Counted from the first letter of the stretch, positions 49,776 through 60,269 are shown. The stretch is DNA of 64,000 bases from Streptomyces sp. CHD11 (GCF_018638295.1 NZ_JABTTS010000018.1:51736-115735); one strand, 5' to 3'. Numbers and translations are program-made. The notes: generated by a model from the letters alone, not told the origin.

Positions 49776-52115
49776 TTGCCCAGGTTCAGTGTCATTGTCC
49801 CCGCGTACCAGGTCCAGGCGTATCTGCACGCGTGCCTGGAGTCGGTGCTGTCGCAGTCGTATCCCGATCTCGAACTGATCGCCGTCGACGACTGCTCACC
49901 GGACGCCTGCGGCGCGGTGATCGACGAGTTCGCTGCCCGGGACCCGCGGGTACGGGCGGTGCACCTGCCGGAGAACACGGGCCTGGGGCGGGCCCGCAAC
50001 GCGGGGATGGAGCGGGCGACCGGCGACTACCTGGTGTTCCTGGACGGCGACGACACCCTCACCCCCGACGCGCTGCTCGCCCTCGCCGACCGGCTGAAGG
50101 AGACCGGCGAACCGGACGTGCTGGTCTACGACTACGCGCGCACCTACTGGGCGGGTGAGGCCGTGCGCAACCGGGTCGCCGCCGAGCTCACCGAGAACGG
50201 CCCGGCGCCGTTCCGGCTCGCCGACCGACCGGGGCTGCTGAACCTGCTGATGGTGGCCTGGAACAAGGCCTACCGGCGGGAGTTCGTCCTGAGCGCGGGC
50301 CTGGCCTTCCCGCCCGGCTACTACGAGGACACCCCGTGGACGTACCCGGTCCTGATGACGGCGGAGTCGATCGCCACCCTGGACCGGGTGTGCGTGCACT
50401 ACCGGCAGCGGCGGGCCGGCTGCATCCTGCGCACCACCACCGACCGGCACTTCGACGTCTTCGATCAGTACGACCGGGTCTTCGCGTTCCTCGACGGGCG
50501 CCCCGAACTGGAGCGCTGGCGGCCGGTGCTGTTCCGCCGCATGGTCGACCACCTGGTGACGGTGTACACACGGCGGGACCGGCTGCCGCGCGGTTCGCGG
50601 GCCGCGTTCCTGCGCCGGGCCCGCGCCCACTACCGGCGTTACCGGGCACCCGGCGCGCCCGTTCCGCCGCGCGCCCGCGTCCACCACACGCTGGTCCGTC
50701 TCGGGCTGCACCGCACCTACCGGGCGCTGCGGCTGGCGGCGGCCGCGCGCCGCAGGGCGGCCCGGCTCACCGGGCGGCTCCTGTGCGGTCTGCGCCGTGC
50801 CGCCCTGCGCGGGCATTACCGGTTCCAGCGGCTGCTCCCGCTGCGCGCCGGCCATGTCCTGTTCACCGCCCACGCCGGCCGCGGCGGTGACCCGGGGGCC
50901 CTGGAGTCCGCGGTGCGCGACCTCGCCCCGCGGCTGCGCACCGCCTGGGTGTCCGGTCCGGAGCACCACCACACCCTCGCGCCGGGCACCCGCCGCCTCC
51001 TCCCCGGCACCGCCGCCCACTGGACGGCGCTCGCCCGGTCCCCGTATCTGGTGACCGACACCGACACCGAACCGGGCCTGGTCAAACGCGGGGGCCAGAT
51101 CCTCGTCCGGGTCCAGCGGGGCACCCCGCTCGGACATGAGGGCCTGGACCTCCAGGAACGTCCGGCGGCGGCCCGGGACACCGACTTCGCCCGGCTGCTG
51201 GCGGACGTCGACCAGTGGGACTACGTCGTCTCCGCCGACCGCCACTCCACGCTGACCTGGGAACGCGTGTTCCCCGGCCGCTACACCACGCTGGAGTACG
51301 GCAGGCCGCGCACCGACCGGTTCCACACGGCGACCGGAGCGGACGTCGCCGCACTGCGGAAGTCGCTGGGCATCCCGCCGGGCGCGGTCGCGGTCCTGTA
51401 CGCGCCGGCCCGCCGCGACTACCTCCGCACCCAGCCCCGGCTGCTCGACCTGGAGCGCGTGGCGCGCCGGCTCGGCCCGCGGTTCGTCGTCCTGGCCCGC
51501 GGCCACCACCCGCGGCAGGGGCCGCTGGAGGCCGCCTCCGACCGGGTCCTGGACGTGAGCGGGCATCCGGACCTGACCGCGCTCTGCCTGGCCTCGGACG
51601 CCCTGGTCACGGACTTCTCCCCGCTGATGTTCGACTACGCGGTGCTGGACCGGCCGGTCGTCCTGCACGCCGACGACTGGGAGGCGTACGAGGCGGCCCG
51701 CGGCCTCTACTTCGACCCGCGGTCGGTGCCGCCGGGCGCGGTCGCGGGCAGCGAGGACGATCTGATCGACATCTTCGCCTCCGGCCACTGGCGCGGCGCC
51801 CGCTCCGCCCTGCTGCGCGCGGCCTTCCGCGACCGCTTCTGTCCGCACGACGACGGCCGGGCCGCCGAACGGGTCGTACGCCGGGTCCTGCTCGGGGAGG
51901 GCTCCGTCCCCCCGGTCGTCCCCCTGGACGAGCGCCGCCCGGCACCGCCGGCCGCCGCCGCGCCCGGCACACCACCGCCCGACACACCGCCGGTCGGCAC
52001 CGCACCGCTCGGCACGCCGCCGCTCGCCTCGCCGCCGCTCGCCTCTCCGCCGGCGCCGCGGCAGTCGGCGCCCCGGCAGTCGGCCGGACTGCTGGCCGTC
52101 ACCGACGGCGGCTGA
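49776..52115 (+). CDS. GT2 glycosyltransferase / TagF-like glycerophosphotransferase fusion, paralog 1
   Basis: 779 residues from TTG 49776. This start gives PRFSVIVPAY, aligning with the starts of the two paralogs downstream; a GGA lies six bases ahead. Residues 1-230 are a GT2 domain (VDDCSPDAC, FLDGDDTL, YYEDTPWTYPVL). Residues about 370-700 resemble CDP-glycerol:glycerophosphotransferases (VLYAPARRDY, DALVTDFSPLMFDYAVLDRP, LHADDWEAYEAARG). The HGTP motif reads QRGTPLG with Arg448 in place of the catalytic His, and LRxHY is ARGHH, so this copy may be altered or inactive as a transferase. The C-terminus is Pro-rich. Likely role: synthesis of a glycosylated wall polymer. Confidence 0.85.
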   Translation: MPRFSVIVPAYQVQAYLHACLESVLSQSYPDLELIAVDDCSPDACGAVIDEFAARDPRVRAVHLPENTGLGRARNAGMERATGDYLVFLDGDDTLTPDALLALADRLKETGEPDVLVYDYARTYWAGEAVRNRVAAELTENGPAPFRLADRPGLLNLLMVAWNKAYRREFVLSAGLAFPPGYYEDTPWTYPVLMTAESIATLDRVCVHYRQRRAGCILRTTTDRHFDVFDQYDRVFAFLDGRPELERWRPVLFRRMVDHLVTVYTRRDRLPRGSRAAFLRRARAHYRRYRAPGAPVPPRARVHHTLVRLGLHRTYRALRLAAAARRRAARLTGRLLCGLRRAALRGHYRFQRLLPLRAGHVLFTAHAGRGGDPGALESAVRDLAPRLRTAWVSGPEHHHTLAPGTRRLLPGTAAHWTALARSPYLVTDTDTEPGLVKRGGQILVRVQRGTPLGHEGLDLQERPAAARDTDFARLLADVDQWDYVVSADRHSTLTWERVFPGRYTTLEYGRPRTDRFHTATGADVAALRKSLGIPPGAVAVLYAPARRDYLRTQPRLLDLERVARRLGPRFVVLARGHHPRQGPLEAASDRVLDVSGHPDLTALCLASDALVTDFSPLMFDYAVLDRPVVLHADDWEAYEAARGLYFDPRSVPPGAVAGSEDDLIDIFASGHWRGARSALLRAAFRDRFCPHDDGRAAERVVRRVLLGEGSVPPVVPLDERRPAPPAAAAPGTPPPDTPPVGTAPLGTPPLASPPLASPPAPRQSAPRQSAGLLAVTDGG

Positions 52116-52353
52116 CCGTCGTTCCCCTCAGGGGGCCCCCGGCCCGTCCACCCCGCGAGGTCGTCCCCCGCCCCCGGTCCCGTCCACCCCTCGGGAGTTC
52201 CCATGCCCCCCGGCCCGTCGCGGCCCGCCCCGGCCCGGCCGCCGGCCGACGCCCCGCGGGACGGCCCGGCCGGCGCCCCGCACGCCGACGCGTCCGGCGC
52301 CACACCGTCCTCTACGGAAAGAGCAGCACGCCCACCCCTAGGGAAAGAGCAGC

Positions 52354-54564
52354 ATGCCCCGCTTCAGCATCATCGTCCCGTCCCACGGGGTCGCCGGCCG
52401 GCTGGGCCAGGCGCTGGACTCGGTCCTCGCCCAGGCCTTCGGTGACTTCGAGCTGATCCCGGTCTGCGACGCGCCCGGGTCACCGGCGGCCGACGTGGCC
52501 GCCCGGCACGCCGAGCGGGACTCGCGGGTGGTTCCGGTGCACGCACCTCCGGAGCAGGGACTGGCGGGGGCGCGCAACGCCGGGATGCGGGCGGCGAACG
52601 GGACGTATCTGCTGTTCCTCGACGGCGACGACGTGCTGGTCCCGGGCGCGCTGGCCGCTCTGGACGCGCGCCTGGCGGACACCGGCGACGTGGACGTGCT
52701 GCACTTCGAGCACGAGCGGGTGCCCTGGTGGGAGAGCGAGTCCGCCAACCCGGCCGCGCCGCTGCTGGCGAACACCCCGGACGGCGCCTTCGCCCCCGCA
52801 CGCGCCCCTCACCTCACGGGTGTGCGCCTCCCGGCGTGGAGTGCGGCCTGGCGCCGCGCGTTCGCCGCCGAGCAGTGCCTGGCGTTCCCGCCGGGGCACT
52901 TCACGGACATCGGCTGGGGCGGGCTCGCGATGCTGGGCGCCGAGCGGGTGGCGGTGCTCCGCGCGGTGGTCGTACGGCATCTGGTGCGCCGGCAGGGCAG
53001 CCGGCTGAACCTGCCCGGCGGGCACCACGCCGAGCTGCTGGACCAGGCCGACCTGGTGCTGGCCCGCGCCGCCGACCTGGAGGTGTCCGCCGACCGGTCG
53101 GGCCCCTTGTTCGAGCAGCTGTTCGCCGCCGTGCTGAAGACGGCCGCACACCCCCGGCGGCTCCCCTCGGACCGCCGTGCGTTCTTCCGCCGCGCGAGCG
53201 CCCTGTACCGCCGTCACCGCCCGGCCGGGTTCCGGCCCCCGCGCGGCAGCCTGGGCGTGCAGCACCGGCTGCTGGCGGCCGGTTCCTACCCGGCCTTCGC
53301 CGCCCTGCGCCTCGCCCGGCGCGCTGCGGCCGGGGCGGCGGCGACGGTACCGGTGCCCCGGGGGCTGCGCACCCGGCTGCTGTACGCGGCGCAGCTGCGC
53401 CGCCCGCTGGATCCGCACCTCGCCGTGTACTGCGCGTACTGGGGCCGCGGCTACGCCTGCAACCCGGCCGCGATCCACCGCGCGGCCCGCGCACTCGCCC
53501 CGCACCTCCGCTCGGTGTTCCTGGTGGAGGCCGACCAGGCGCACACCGTGCCGGAGGGCGTCGAGTACGCGGTCATCGGCAGCCGGCGCTACTGGCAGGT
53601 GCTGGCCCGCGCCACGTACTTCGTGAACAACGCCAACTTCGCGGAGGGCGTCGTCAAACGCCCCGGCACCGTCCACCTCCAGACCCAGCACGGCACCCCG
53701 CTGAAGACCATGGGCGTCGACCAGTCCACGTACCCGGTGGTGGCGGCCGCCACGGGCAGCTTCACCAAGCTGCTCGGCCGGGTCGACCGCTGGGACTACA
53801 ACCTCTCCTCCAACCCCCACTCCACGCGCGTGTGGGAGCGCGCCTTCCCCGGCTCCTACGAGCAGCTGGAGTACGGCTATCCGCGCAACGACGCGTACCT
53901 GACGGCAGGCGCCGACGACGTGGCCCGGATCCGCGCCGGGCTGGGCGTCCCGGAGGGCGCGCGGGCCGTGCTGTACGCGCCGACCCACCGCGACCACCAC
54001 ACCGGCTTCGAACCGGGCCTCGACCTGGAGGCGTTCTGCGAGGCGGCCGGCGAGGACGTGGTGGTGCTGCTGCGCGCCCACTACTTCTACGACCGGGGCG
54101 CGCGCGGGAGCACCGGCCGGATCAGCCGGGTCATCGATGTATCCGCGCACCGCTCCTCGGAGGACGTGTGCCTGGCCGCCGACGCACTGATCACCGACTA
54201 CTCGTCGATCATGTTCGACTACGCCAACCTGGACCGCCCCATCGTCGTGTACGCCGACGACTGGGACGTCTACCGGGAGACCCGCGGGGTCTGCTTCGAC
54301 CTGATGGCCGGCCCGCCGGGACCGGTCGCGCGCACGCCCGACGAGCTGGCCCGGGTGTTCCGCGACGGCTCGTACGCGGACGCGGAGTCGGCCGCGCTGC
54401 GAGCCCGTTTCCGGGAGCGGTTCTGCGCCTTCGACGACGGGCGGGCCGCCGAACGCGTCGTACGCCGGGTGCTGCTCGGTGAGCCGCCCGAGGCGCTGCC
54501 GCCCGTGATCCCGCTCGCGGAGCGTGTCCCCGCTCCCGCCGCCGCCCCCCTGGTGAGGAGCTGA
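52354..54564 (+). CDS. GT2 glycosyltransferase / TagF-like glycerophosphotransferase fusion, paralog 2
   Basis: 736 residues from ATG 52354; GGAAAG lies nine bases upstream and is itself a repeat of 52316-52333. GT2 domain: FSIIVPSHGVAGRL, a diverged VCDAPGSPAA where paralogs have DDCSP, then FLDGDDVL. TagF-like domain: canonical LQTQHGTPLKTMG with His446, VLYAPTHRDHH, LLRAHYFYD and DALITDYSSIMFDYANLDRP. It is the only one of the three that keeps the HGTP histidine. It is one base from paralog 3 and probably in one operon with it. It would extend or cap a poly(glycerol phosphate)-like wall polymer on the inner membrane face. Confidence 0.88.
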   Translation: MPRFSIIVPSHGVAGRLGQALDSVLAQAFGDFELIPVCDAPGSPAADVAARHAERDSRVVPVHAPPEQGLAGARNAGMRAANGTYLLFLDGDDVLVPGALAALDARLADTGDVDVLHFEHERVPWWESESANPAAPLLANTPDGAFAPARAPHLTGVRLPAWSAAWRRAFAAEQCLAFPPGHFTDIGWGGLAMLGAERVAVLRAVVVRHLVRRQGSRLNLPGGHHAELLDQADLVLARAADLEVSADRSGPLFEQLFAAVLKTAAHPRRLPSDRRAFFRRASALYRRHRPAGFRPPRGSLGVQHRLLAAGSYPAFAALRLARRAAAGAAATVPVPRGLRTRLLYAAQLRRPLDPHLAVYCAYWGRGYACNPAAIHRAARALAPHLRSVFLVEADQAHTVPEGVEYAVIGSRRYWQVLARATYFVNNANFAEGVVKRPGTVHLQTQHGTPLKTMGVDQSTYPVVAAATGSFTKLLGRVDRWDYNLSSNPHSTRVWERAFPGSYEQLEYGYPRNDAYLTAGADDVARIRAGLGVPEGARAVLYAPTHRDHHTGFEPGLDLEAFCEAAGEDVVVLLRAHYFYDRGARGSTGRISRVIDVSAHRSSEDVCLAADALITDYSSIMFDYANLDRPIVVYADDWDVYRETRGVCFDLMAGPPGPVARTPDELARVFRDGSYADAESAALRARFRERFCAFDDGRAAERVVRRVLLGEPPEALPPVIPLAERVPAPAAAPLVRS

Positions 54565-54565
54565 C

Positions 54566-56782
54566 GTGCCCCGCTTCAGCGTCATCGTCCCCGTCCACAA
54601 GGTGCAGGGATATCTGCACGCCTGTCTCGACTCGGTGCTCGGACAGTCGTACCGCGACATCGAGGTGATCGCGGTCGACGACCGCTCCCCCGACGGCTGC
54701 CGGGCGATCCTCGACGCCTACGCGGCCCGTGACGAACGCGTCCGGGTGCTGCACCTGCCGGAGAACGTGGGCCTCGGGCAGGCCCGTAACGCCGGGATGC
54801 CGCTCGCGACGGGCGACTACCTGTTCTTCCTGGACAGCGACGACACCCTCACCCCCGGCGCGCTGCGCGCCCTGGCCGACCGCCTCGACGAGGCAGGCGA
54901 CCCGGACGTGCTGGTCTTCGACTACGCCCGCACCTACTGGTGGGGCGGCACCCGCCGCAACGCGCTGGCCCGTGTCCTGGCGGAGAACGCCGGCGGGACC
55001 TTCACCGCGGCCGAGCGGCCGGAGATCCTCGACCTGCTGATGGTGGTCTGGAACAAGGTCTACCGCCGCGACTTCGTCGGGCGGGAGGGCTTCACCTTCC
55101 CGCCCGGCTACTACGAGGACACGCCCTGGACGTTCCCGGTGCTGCTCAGCGCGGAGCGCGTCGCGGCCCTGGACCGGATCTGCCTGTACTACCGGCAGCG
55201 CCGCCGGGGCAGCATCCTGTCCACCACCAGCCGCAGGCACTTCGACGTCCACGAGCAGTACGCGCGGGTGTTCCGGTTCCTCGACGCCCGCCCCGCGCTG
55301 GCGCACTGGCGGCCCGTCCTGCACGCCAAGATGGGCGAGCACTGTCTCGACATCCTCTCCAAGCCGGACCGGCTGCCGCCGTCCGACAAGGCCGAGTTCT
55401 TCCGCCGTACGGCCGACATGTTCCGGGCCCACCGGCCGGAGGGGGCACGGGTCCCCGCCCCGCTGCGGGTGCTGGAGGGCGGTTACGCCGGCTACGTACT
55501 GCGGCGCCGGGCGGAGCGGGCGGGCCGGGACCTGGCGCGCCGGGCCCGGCAGGCGCGCACCGCGACGGCGGCGCGGGCCGTGGCGGTCCGGTCGTCGCTG
55601 CGCCGCCCGCTGGACCCGGACCTCGCCGTGTACTCGGCGTTCTCGCACCGGGGCGTCCTCGGCGACCCCGCGGCGATCCACCGCGCGGCGCGTGAGATCG
55701 CCCCCCACCTCAGGGGCGTATGGGTGCTGGCCGACGAGGAGCGGGCGGCCGCGCTGCCGCCGGACACCGAGTACGTGCTGCTGGACTCCCCCGGCTACCG
55801 CAGGGTGACCGAGCGGGCCACGTACTTCGTCAACAACGTCAACTGGTCGGGCGCGCTGGTGAAACGTCCGGGGAGCGTGCACATCCACACCCATCAGGGC
55901 ACCCCGCTGAAGTTCATGGGCGCCGACCTGCTCGGCAAGCCGGGCGCCCGGCAGGGCTTCGACGTGCCGCAGATGCTGCGCCGGGCCGACCGCTGGGACC
56001 ACAGCCTGGTCGCCAACCGGCACTCCGAGCTGGTGTGGGAGCGGGCGTACCCCTGCCACTTCGCCTCGCTGCGCAGCGGCAGCCCCCGCAACGACGTCCT
56101 GGCCGTCGCGGGCCCGGACAGCGGCCGGGAGGTCCGGGCCCGGCTCGGGGTGCCGGAGGGGGACACGGTGGTGCTGTACGCCCCCACCCGCCGCGACTAC
56201 CGCAGGGACGGGCTGGTGGAGCGGATCGACCTGGCCCGGTTCGCCGCCGACCTGGGCGCGGGCCACACCCTCGTGGTCCGGCTGCACCCCTCGCTCGCCG
56301 ACGGCCCGGCCCGCGGTCTCGGCCTCGCCGAGCTGCACCGGCGGGGCGTGCTCGTCGACGCCACCGACGAGCCGGAGGCGCAGGACGTGCTGCTCGCCGC
56401 CGACGCCCTGGTCACCGACTACTCGGCCCTGATGTTCGACTACGCCAACCTGGACCGGCCGATCGTCGTGTACGCCGACGACTGGGACGCCTTCCGGGCG
56501 AGCCGCGGCGCCTACCTCGACATCACCGCCGAGGCGCCGGGACATGTGGCGCGCTCCTACCGGGAGCTGGCGTGGCTGTTCGACTCCGGCACCTGGCGGG
56601 ACGAGGAGGCGGCGCGGCTGCGCTCCGCCTTCCGGGAGCGGTACTGCGAATTCGACGACGGCCGGGCAGCCGAGCGGGTGGTGCGCGCCCTGATGCTGGG
56701 CGAACCCGTGCCGGAGCACTCGCCGGACCCGGCCAGGCTGCCCGCCCAGGCCGCGGGCCGTGGCCGGCTGGCCCCGTCGTGA
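54566..56782 (+). CDS. GT2 glycosyltransferase / TagF-like glycerophosphotransferase fusion, paralog 3
   Basis: 738 residues from GTG 54566, two bases after the previous stop. GT2: VIVPVHKVQGYLHACLDSVL, VDDRSPDGC, FLDSDDTLTPG, YYEDTPWTFPVL. TagF-like part: HTHQGTPLKFMG, where the HGTP His is shifted to HQGTP, VLYAPTRRDY, VVRLHPSLADG and DALVTDYSALMFDYANLDRP. Its GT2 half is closer to paralog 1 than to paralog 2. It overlaps the next gene as GTGA. It probably works with paralog 2 on the same polymer, with a different acceptor or position. Confidence 0.88.
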   Translation: MPRFSVIVPVHKVQGYLHACLDSVLGQSYRDIEVIAVDDRSPDGCRAILDAYAARDERVRVLHLPENVGLGQARNAGMPLATGDYLFFLDSDDTLTPGALRALADRLDEAGDPDVLVFDYARTYWWGGTRRNALARVLAENAGGTFTAAERPEILDLLMVVWNKVYRRDFVGREGFTFPPGYYEDTPWTFPVLLSAERVAALDRICLYYRQRRRGSILSTTSRRHFDVHEQYARVFRFLDARPALAHWRPVLHAKMGEHCLDILSKPDRLPPSDKAEFFRRTADMFRAHRPEGARVPAPLRVLEGGYAGYVLRRRAERAGRDLARRARQARTATAARAVAVRSSLRRPLDPDLAVYSAFSHRGVLGDPAAIHRAAREIAPHLRGVWVLADEERAAALPPDTEYVLLDSPGYRRVTERATYFVNNVNWSGALVKRPGSVHIHTHQGTPLKFMGADLLGKPGARQGFDVPQMLRRADRWDHSLVANRHSELVWERAYPCHFASLRSGSPRNDVLAVAGPDSGREVRARLGVPEGDTVVLYAPTRRDYRRDGLVERIDLARFAADLGAGHTLVVRLHPSLADGPARGLGLAELHRRGVLVDATDEPEAQDVLLAADALVTDYSALMFDYANLDRPIVVYADDWDAFRASRGAYLDITAEAPGHVARSYRELAWLFDSGTWRDEEAARLRSAFRERYCEFDDGRAAERVVRALMLGEPVPEHSPDPARLPAQAAGRGRLAPS

Positions 56783-58050
56783 GGCCGCGCACCTGGGTAC
56801 TGCTCCTGGCCGCCGTGTTCGCCGTGCTGCAACTGGCGAACGTCTCCGGCCGGGACACCCCCGACAGCAAGAACTACCTGTCGTACGCGCTGAGCCTGAG
56901 CGGCGCCGGCAAGCGGGAGGCCGCGGCCGTCACCATCGACCACTACTGCGCGGGCCGGGCGGCGATGGCCCACCGCGAGCAGAACGTGAACGTGGTGCGC
57001 TTCCACGCCCCGGACCCCGCACCGCGGGTCATGGAGGAGTGCCGCGAGCGGGAGTGGCGGGCGGTGGAGGCACGGCTGGCGGCCGGTGAGACCGGCGGGC
57101 ACACCGTGCCGTTCATGTCCGAGCGGTTCATGCGGATCTTCGAGGTGCGTCCCGGCTATCCGGTGTTCCTGGTGCCGTTCGTCAGCCTGTTCGGTGCGAC
57201 CTGGGGTCTCTGGGCGGCGGGCGTGGTGATCACCTGTGCCGGCGGGGCGCTGGCCTTCCTGGTGCTGCGCGCCCTGGCGGTGCCGGTACCGCTCGCGCTC
57301 ACCGGGCAGGCGCTGTTCCTCGCCCTGCCGTGCGGGACCACGGCGATGCGCCCGATGGCGGAGGGGCTGCTGCTGGCCCTCACGCTGGCCGCGCTGTGGG
57401 GCTGCGCGCTGGTGCTGGAGGGGGGCGGCAGAAGGCGGGCCGGCATCGGGCTGGTGTGCGCGGCGCTGCTCGCGCTGTTCACCGTGAAGCACTCCCAGGC
57501 GCTGTTCCTCGGGCTCTGTCTGGCGGGCGCGGGCGCGGCGGTCGCGGTACGGCGCCGGTGGCGGGGGGTGCCTGTGGGGCGCGGGGTGGCGGCGCTCGCG
57601 TGGACGGGGTGCGCGGGGACGGTGGGGACGGTCCTGGCGGCCCGGCTGCTGGACTGTCCGTCGGTGTCGGAGAGCGTGCAGGACCTGCTGACCGACCACT
57701 TCGCCCGCCCCGACCGGGAGCGCCCCTGGGCGGAGTTCTTCCAGCTCCAGGGGAACTTCTGGATGGAGTGGCTGCGGCGGCGGCTGTGGGAGCCGCTGTT
57801 CCTGGCGGCGGTGGCCGCCGGGGTGCTGGGCGCGCGGCGGCGGCCGGCGTTCGGCGCCTTCCTGGTCGCCGCCGCCTGTACCGGGTTCCTCAACCAGGCC
57901 GGGCATCCGGACATCAACATCTGGGGCGACCGGCTGATCACGCTGGCCTGGCTGCTTCCGGTGCTGGGGGTGCCGCTGCTGCTGGAGCCGGTGGTGCGGC
58001 GGGTGGTGGTGCCGGTGCGGGAGGTGCCACCGGCGGAGCCGGTGCGCTGA
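56779..58050 (+). CDS. Polytopic membrane protein, possible GT-C-type transferase
   Basis: 423 residues from GTG 56779, overlapping the upstream stop (GTGA). TM1 is TWVLLLAAVFAVLQLAN. A large first loop (GRDTPDSKNYLSYALSL, then a Cys/His-bearing segment TIDHYCAG and RFHAPDP) precedes about nine helices. The acidic Asp near the start of loop 1 and the overall layout suggest the GT-C fold of lipid-linked-sugar transferases, but no defining motif was recognised. Coupling to the TagF-like paralogs suggests it modifies or exports the same polymer. Confidence 0.75.
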   Translation: MRPRTWVLLLAAVFAVLQLANVSGRDTPDSKNYLSYALSLSGAGKREAAAVTIDHYCAGRAAMAHREQNVNVVRFHAPDPAPRVMEECREREWRAVEARLAAGETGGHTVPFMSERFMRIFEVRPGYPVFLVPFVSLFGATWGLWAAGVVITCAGGALAFLVLRALAVPVPLALTGQALFLALPCGTTAMRPMAEGLLLALTLAALWGCALVLEGGGRRRAGIGLVCAALLALFTVKHSQALFLGLCLAGAGAAVAVRRRWRGVPVGRGVAALAWTGCAGTVGTVLAARLLDCPSVSESVQDLLTDHFARPDRERPWAEFFQLQGNFWMEWLRRRLWEPLFLAAVAAGVLGARRRPAFGAFLVAAACTGFLNQAGHPDINIWGDRLITLAWLLPVLGVPLLLEPVVRRVVVPVREVPPAEPVR

Positions 58051-58169
58051 GCGGCCCGCCGGCGCCCCGACGCCGGTGGGTCACTCGAAGAGGTGACTTG
58101 AGGTCATGCCCGTGATCTCTCCGGGAACATACGGCAGATGTCTCGCATGCACTCGTTCCCCGTCACCCG

Positions 58170-59729
58170 ATGAGCGCCGGAGTCCTCGTACGGCGGACCG
58201 TGGACGGTGCCACGGCGCTGCGCGGCGGCGGGGCCCGGCGCCCCACGCCGTACCTGCTCTTCGGCTTCCTGTTCTGGCTGGTGATGTCGCTGGCGTACTG
58301 GGCGGTGCCGCTGTGCTGCGACGCCGGGCAGCACGCGGCCGTCGTCGAACGCCTCAAGGACGATCTGCTGCGGCCCCGGCACCCGATGGCGGACCTGCCG
58401 GGCGCGGGCAGCCCGTACTACTCGCCGTTCGCCCTGGCGCAGGGCGTGGCCGCCCGGCTGACCGGTCTCGGCGGCTGGGAGGTGCTCAGGCTCACCGGGC
58501 CGCTGAATCTGCTGGTGCTGCTCACCGGGATCGGCCGTTTCGTGCGGGTGCTGACCCCGCGTCCCTGGGCGCCGGTGCTGGCGCTGGCGGCGATGACGCT
58601 GCTGTGGGGAGTGGAGCGGGCCTGGTGGAGCGGCTATCTGAACCTGATGTCGATGACGGGCAATCTCGCCTATCCGTCGGCGTGCGCGATCGGGCTGGCC
58701 TTCTGGGCCTGGGCGCTGACGGGGGCGCGGGCCCGGGACGCCGGGACCGTGCGGTTCGTGGGGCCGGGCGGGCTGCGCCCGCTGCCGGGGTACGCGGCGC
58801 TGGGCGCGCTGTACGGGCTGATCCTGCTGGTGCATCCGATCACGGCGGTCGCGGCGGCGCTGGGGGCGGCGGCGCTGGTCGGCGGGTGGCAGCGGGGCTG
58901 GTCGGCGGCGGTCGCCGGGCGGTGGGCGCTGACGGGCGGGGTGGCGCTGCTGGTGGCCGTCTGCTGGCCGTACTTCGACGTCTTCGCGCTGGCCGGGGAC
59001 GGCAGCGTGGACGCGATGCACCGGCGGCTGTATCTGGATCTGCCCGCCCAGTTCGGGCTGGCGCTGCTGGGACTGCCGGTGCTGTGGCTGCGGGCACGGC
59101 GCACCTCGTGGCGCGACCCGCTGGTGCTGATGTTCGCGGCGGACTGCCTGGTGGTGGCGTACGGCTGGGTGAGCGGCCACTACACCTACGGCAGGGTGCT
59201 CGGGCTGACGCTGGTGCCGTTGCAGTTCGCGCTCGCGGTGGAGCTGGCGGCGCCCCGGCCGTGGCCGGTGTGGCGGCGGCTGCTGGGCGGGGCCGCGGCC
59301 GCGGGGGCCTGTGCCGGGTTCCTGACGGTGCACGCCGGGGCGGTGGTGCCGCCCGCGGTGGATCCGGTCGGCTTCGAACAGCCGCCCGACTGGCCGTCGT
59401 ACGACTGGGCCGCGCGGTACATCGGTCCGGGCGAGGTGGTGATCACGGACGGCTATCACGCCGTCCACGCGATCGCCGGTTACGGGCCGAACCTGGCGGC
59501 GCCCGCCTGGCCGGACGCCGCGCTGGACGAACCGGAGCGGCTGCGGCGGGCGGCCGATGTGCGCGCGTACCTGGATCCCGCCTCGACCCGGGCCGAGCGC
59601 GTCACGATCGCCCGCCGGTACCACGCGCGCTGGGTGCTGCTGACGCCCTGGCAGCGGGTGCCCGAGGAGGCGGTGGTGGTGACGTGGAGCCGGCGGACGG
59701 GGGAGGTGCTGGCGCGGGTCGGGGGGTGA
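58170..59729 (+). CDS. Polytopic membrane protein, possible GT-C-type transferase
   Basis: 519 residues from ATG 58170, with no strong ribosome site; TTG/GTG alternatives exist nearby. About ten helices: YLLFGFLFWLVMSLAYWAV first, then WAPVLALAAMTLLWGVE, YAALGALYGLILLVHPITAV, VALLVAVCWPYFDV. A soluble C-terminal portion (from about 395: DPVGFEQPPDWPSYDWAARY) is followed by LTPWQRVPEEAVVV. The layout is like predicted mannosyl/arabinosyl-type membrane transferases of actinobacteria. It follows the other membrane protein by 119 bp and is probably part of the wall-polymer set. Confidence 0.78.
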   Translation: MSAGVLVRRTVDGATALRGGGARRPTPYLLFGFLFWLVMSLAYWAVPLCCDAGQHAAVVERLKDDLLRPRHPMADLPGAGSPYYSPFALAQGVAARLTGLGGWEVLRLTGPLNLLVLLTGIGRFVRVLTPRPWAPVLALAAMTLLWGVERAWWSGYLNLMSMTGNLAYPSACAIGLAFWAWALTGARARDAGTVRFVGPGGLRPLPGYAALGALYGLILLVHPITAVAAALGAAALVGGWQRGWSAAVAGRWALTGGVALLVAVCWPYFDVFALAGDGSVDAMHRRLYLDLPAQFGLALLGLPVLWLRARRTSWRDPLVLMFAADCLVVAYGWVSGHYTYGRVLGLTLVPLQFALAVELAAPRPWPVWRRLLGGAAAAGACAGFLTVHAGAVVPPAVDPVGFEQPPDWPSYDWAARYIGPGEVVITDGYHAVHAIAGYGPNLAAPAWPDAALDEPERLRRAADVRAYLDPASTRAERVTIARRYHARWVLLTPWQRVPEEAVVVTWSRRTGEVLARVGG

Positions 59730-59777
59730 AGCGCGCCGCGTCCGTGGCATCCGTGGCGTCCGTGGCGTCTGCCGGGA

Positions 59778-60191
<414 letters not shown>

Positions 60192-60269
60192 GGGGAGACC
60201 CCTCCTGGGTGATGACCGGGCCGGGGCCCTGATGGGCTCCGGCCGCCTGACGAGCTCAAGTAGAGCACG

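Noticed and set aside
52203..52445. Short ORF with a GGGAG site ahead of paralog 2
   Set aside because: Only a Pro/Ala-rich composition, it runs into paralog 2 in another frame, and no similarity was recognised.
59737..59772. Four 9-bp repeats (about CCGTGGCRT) after the second membrane protein
   Set aside because: Too short and in a 48-bp gap; probably slippage, with no hairpin or function visible.
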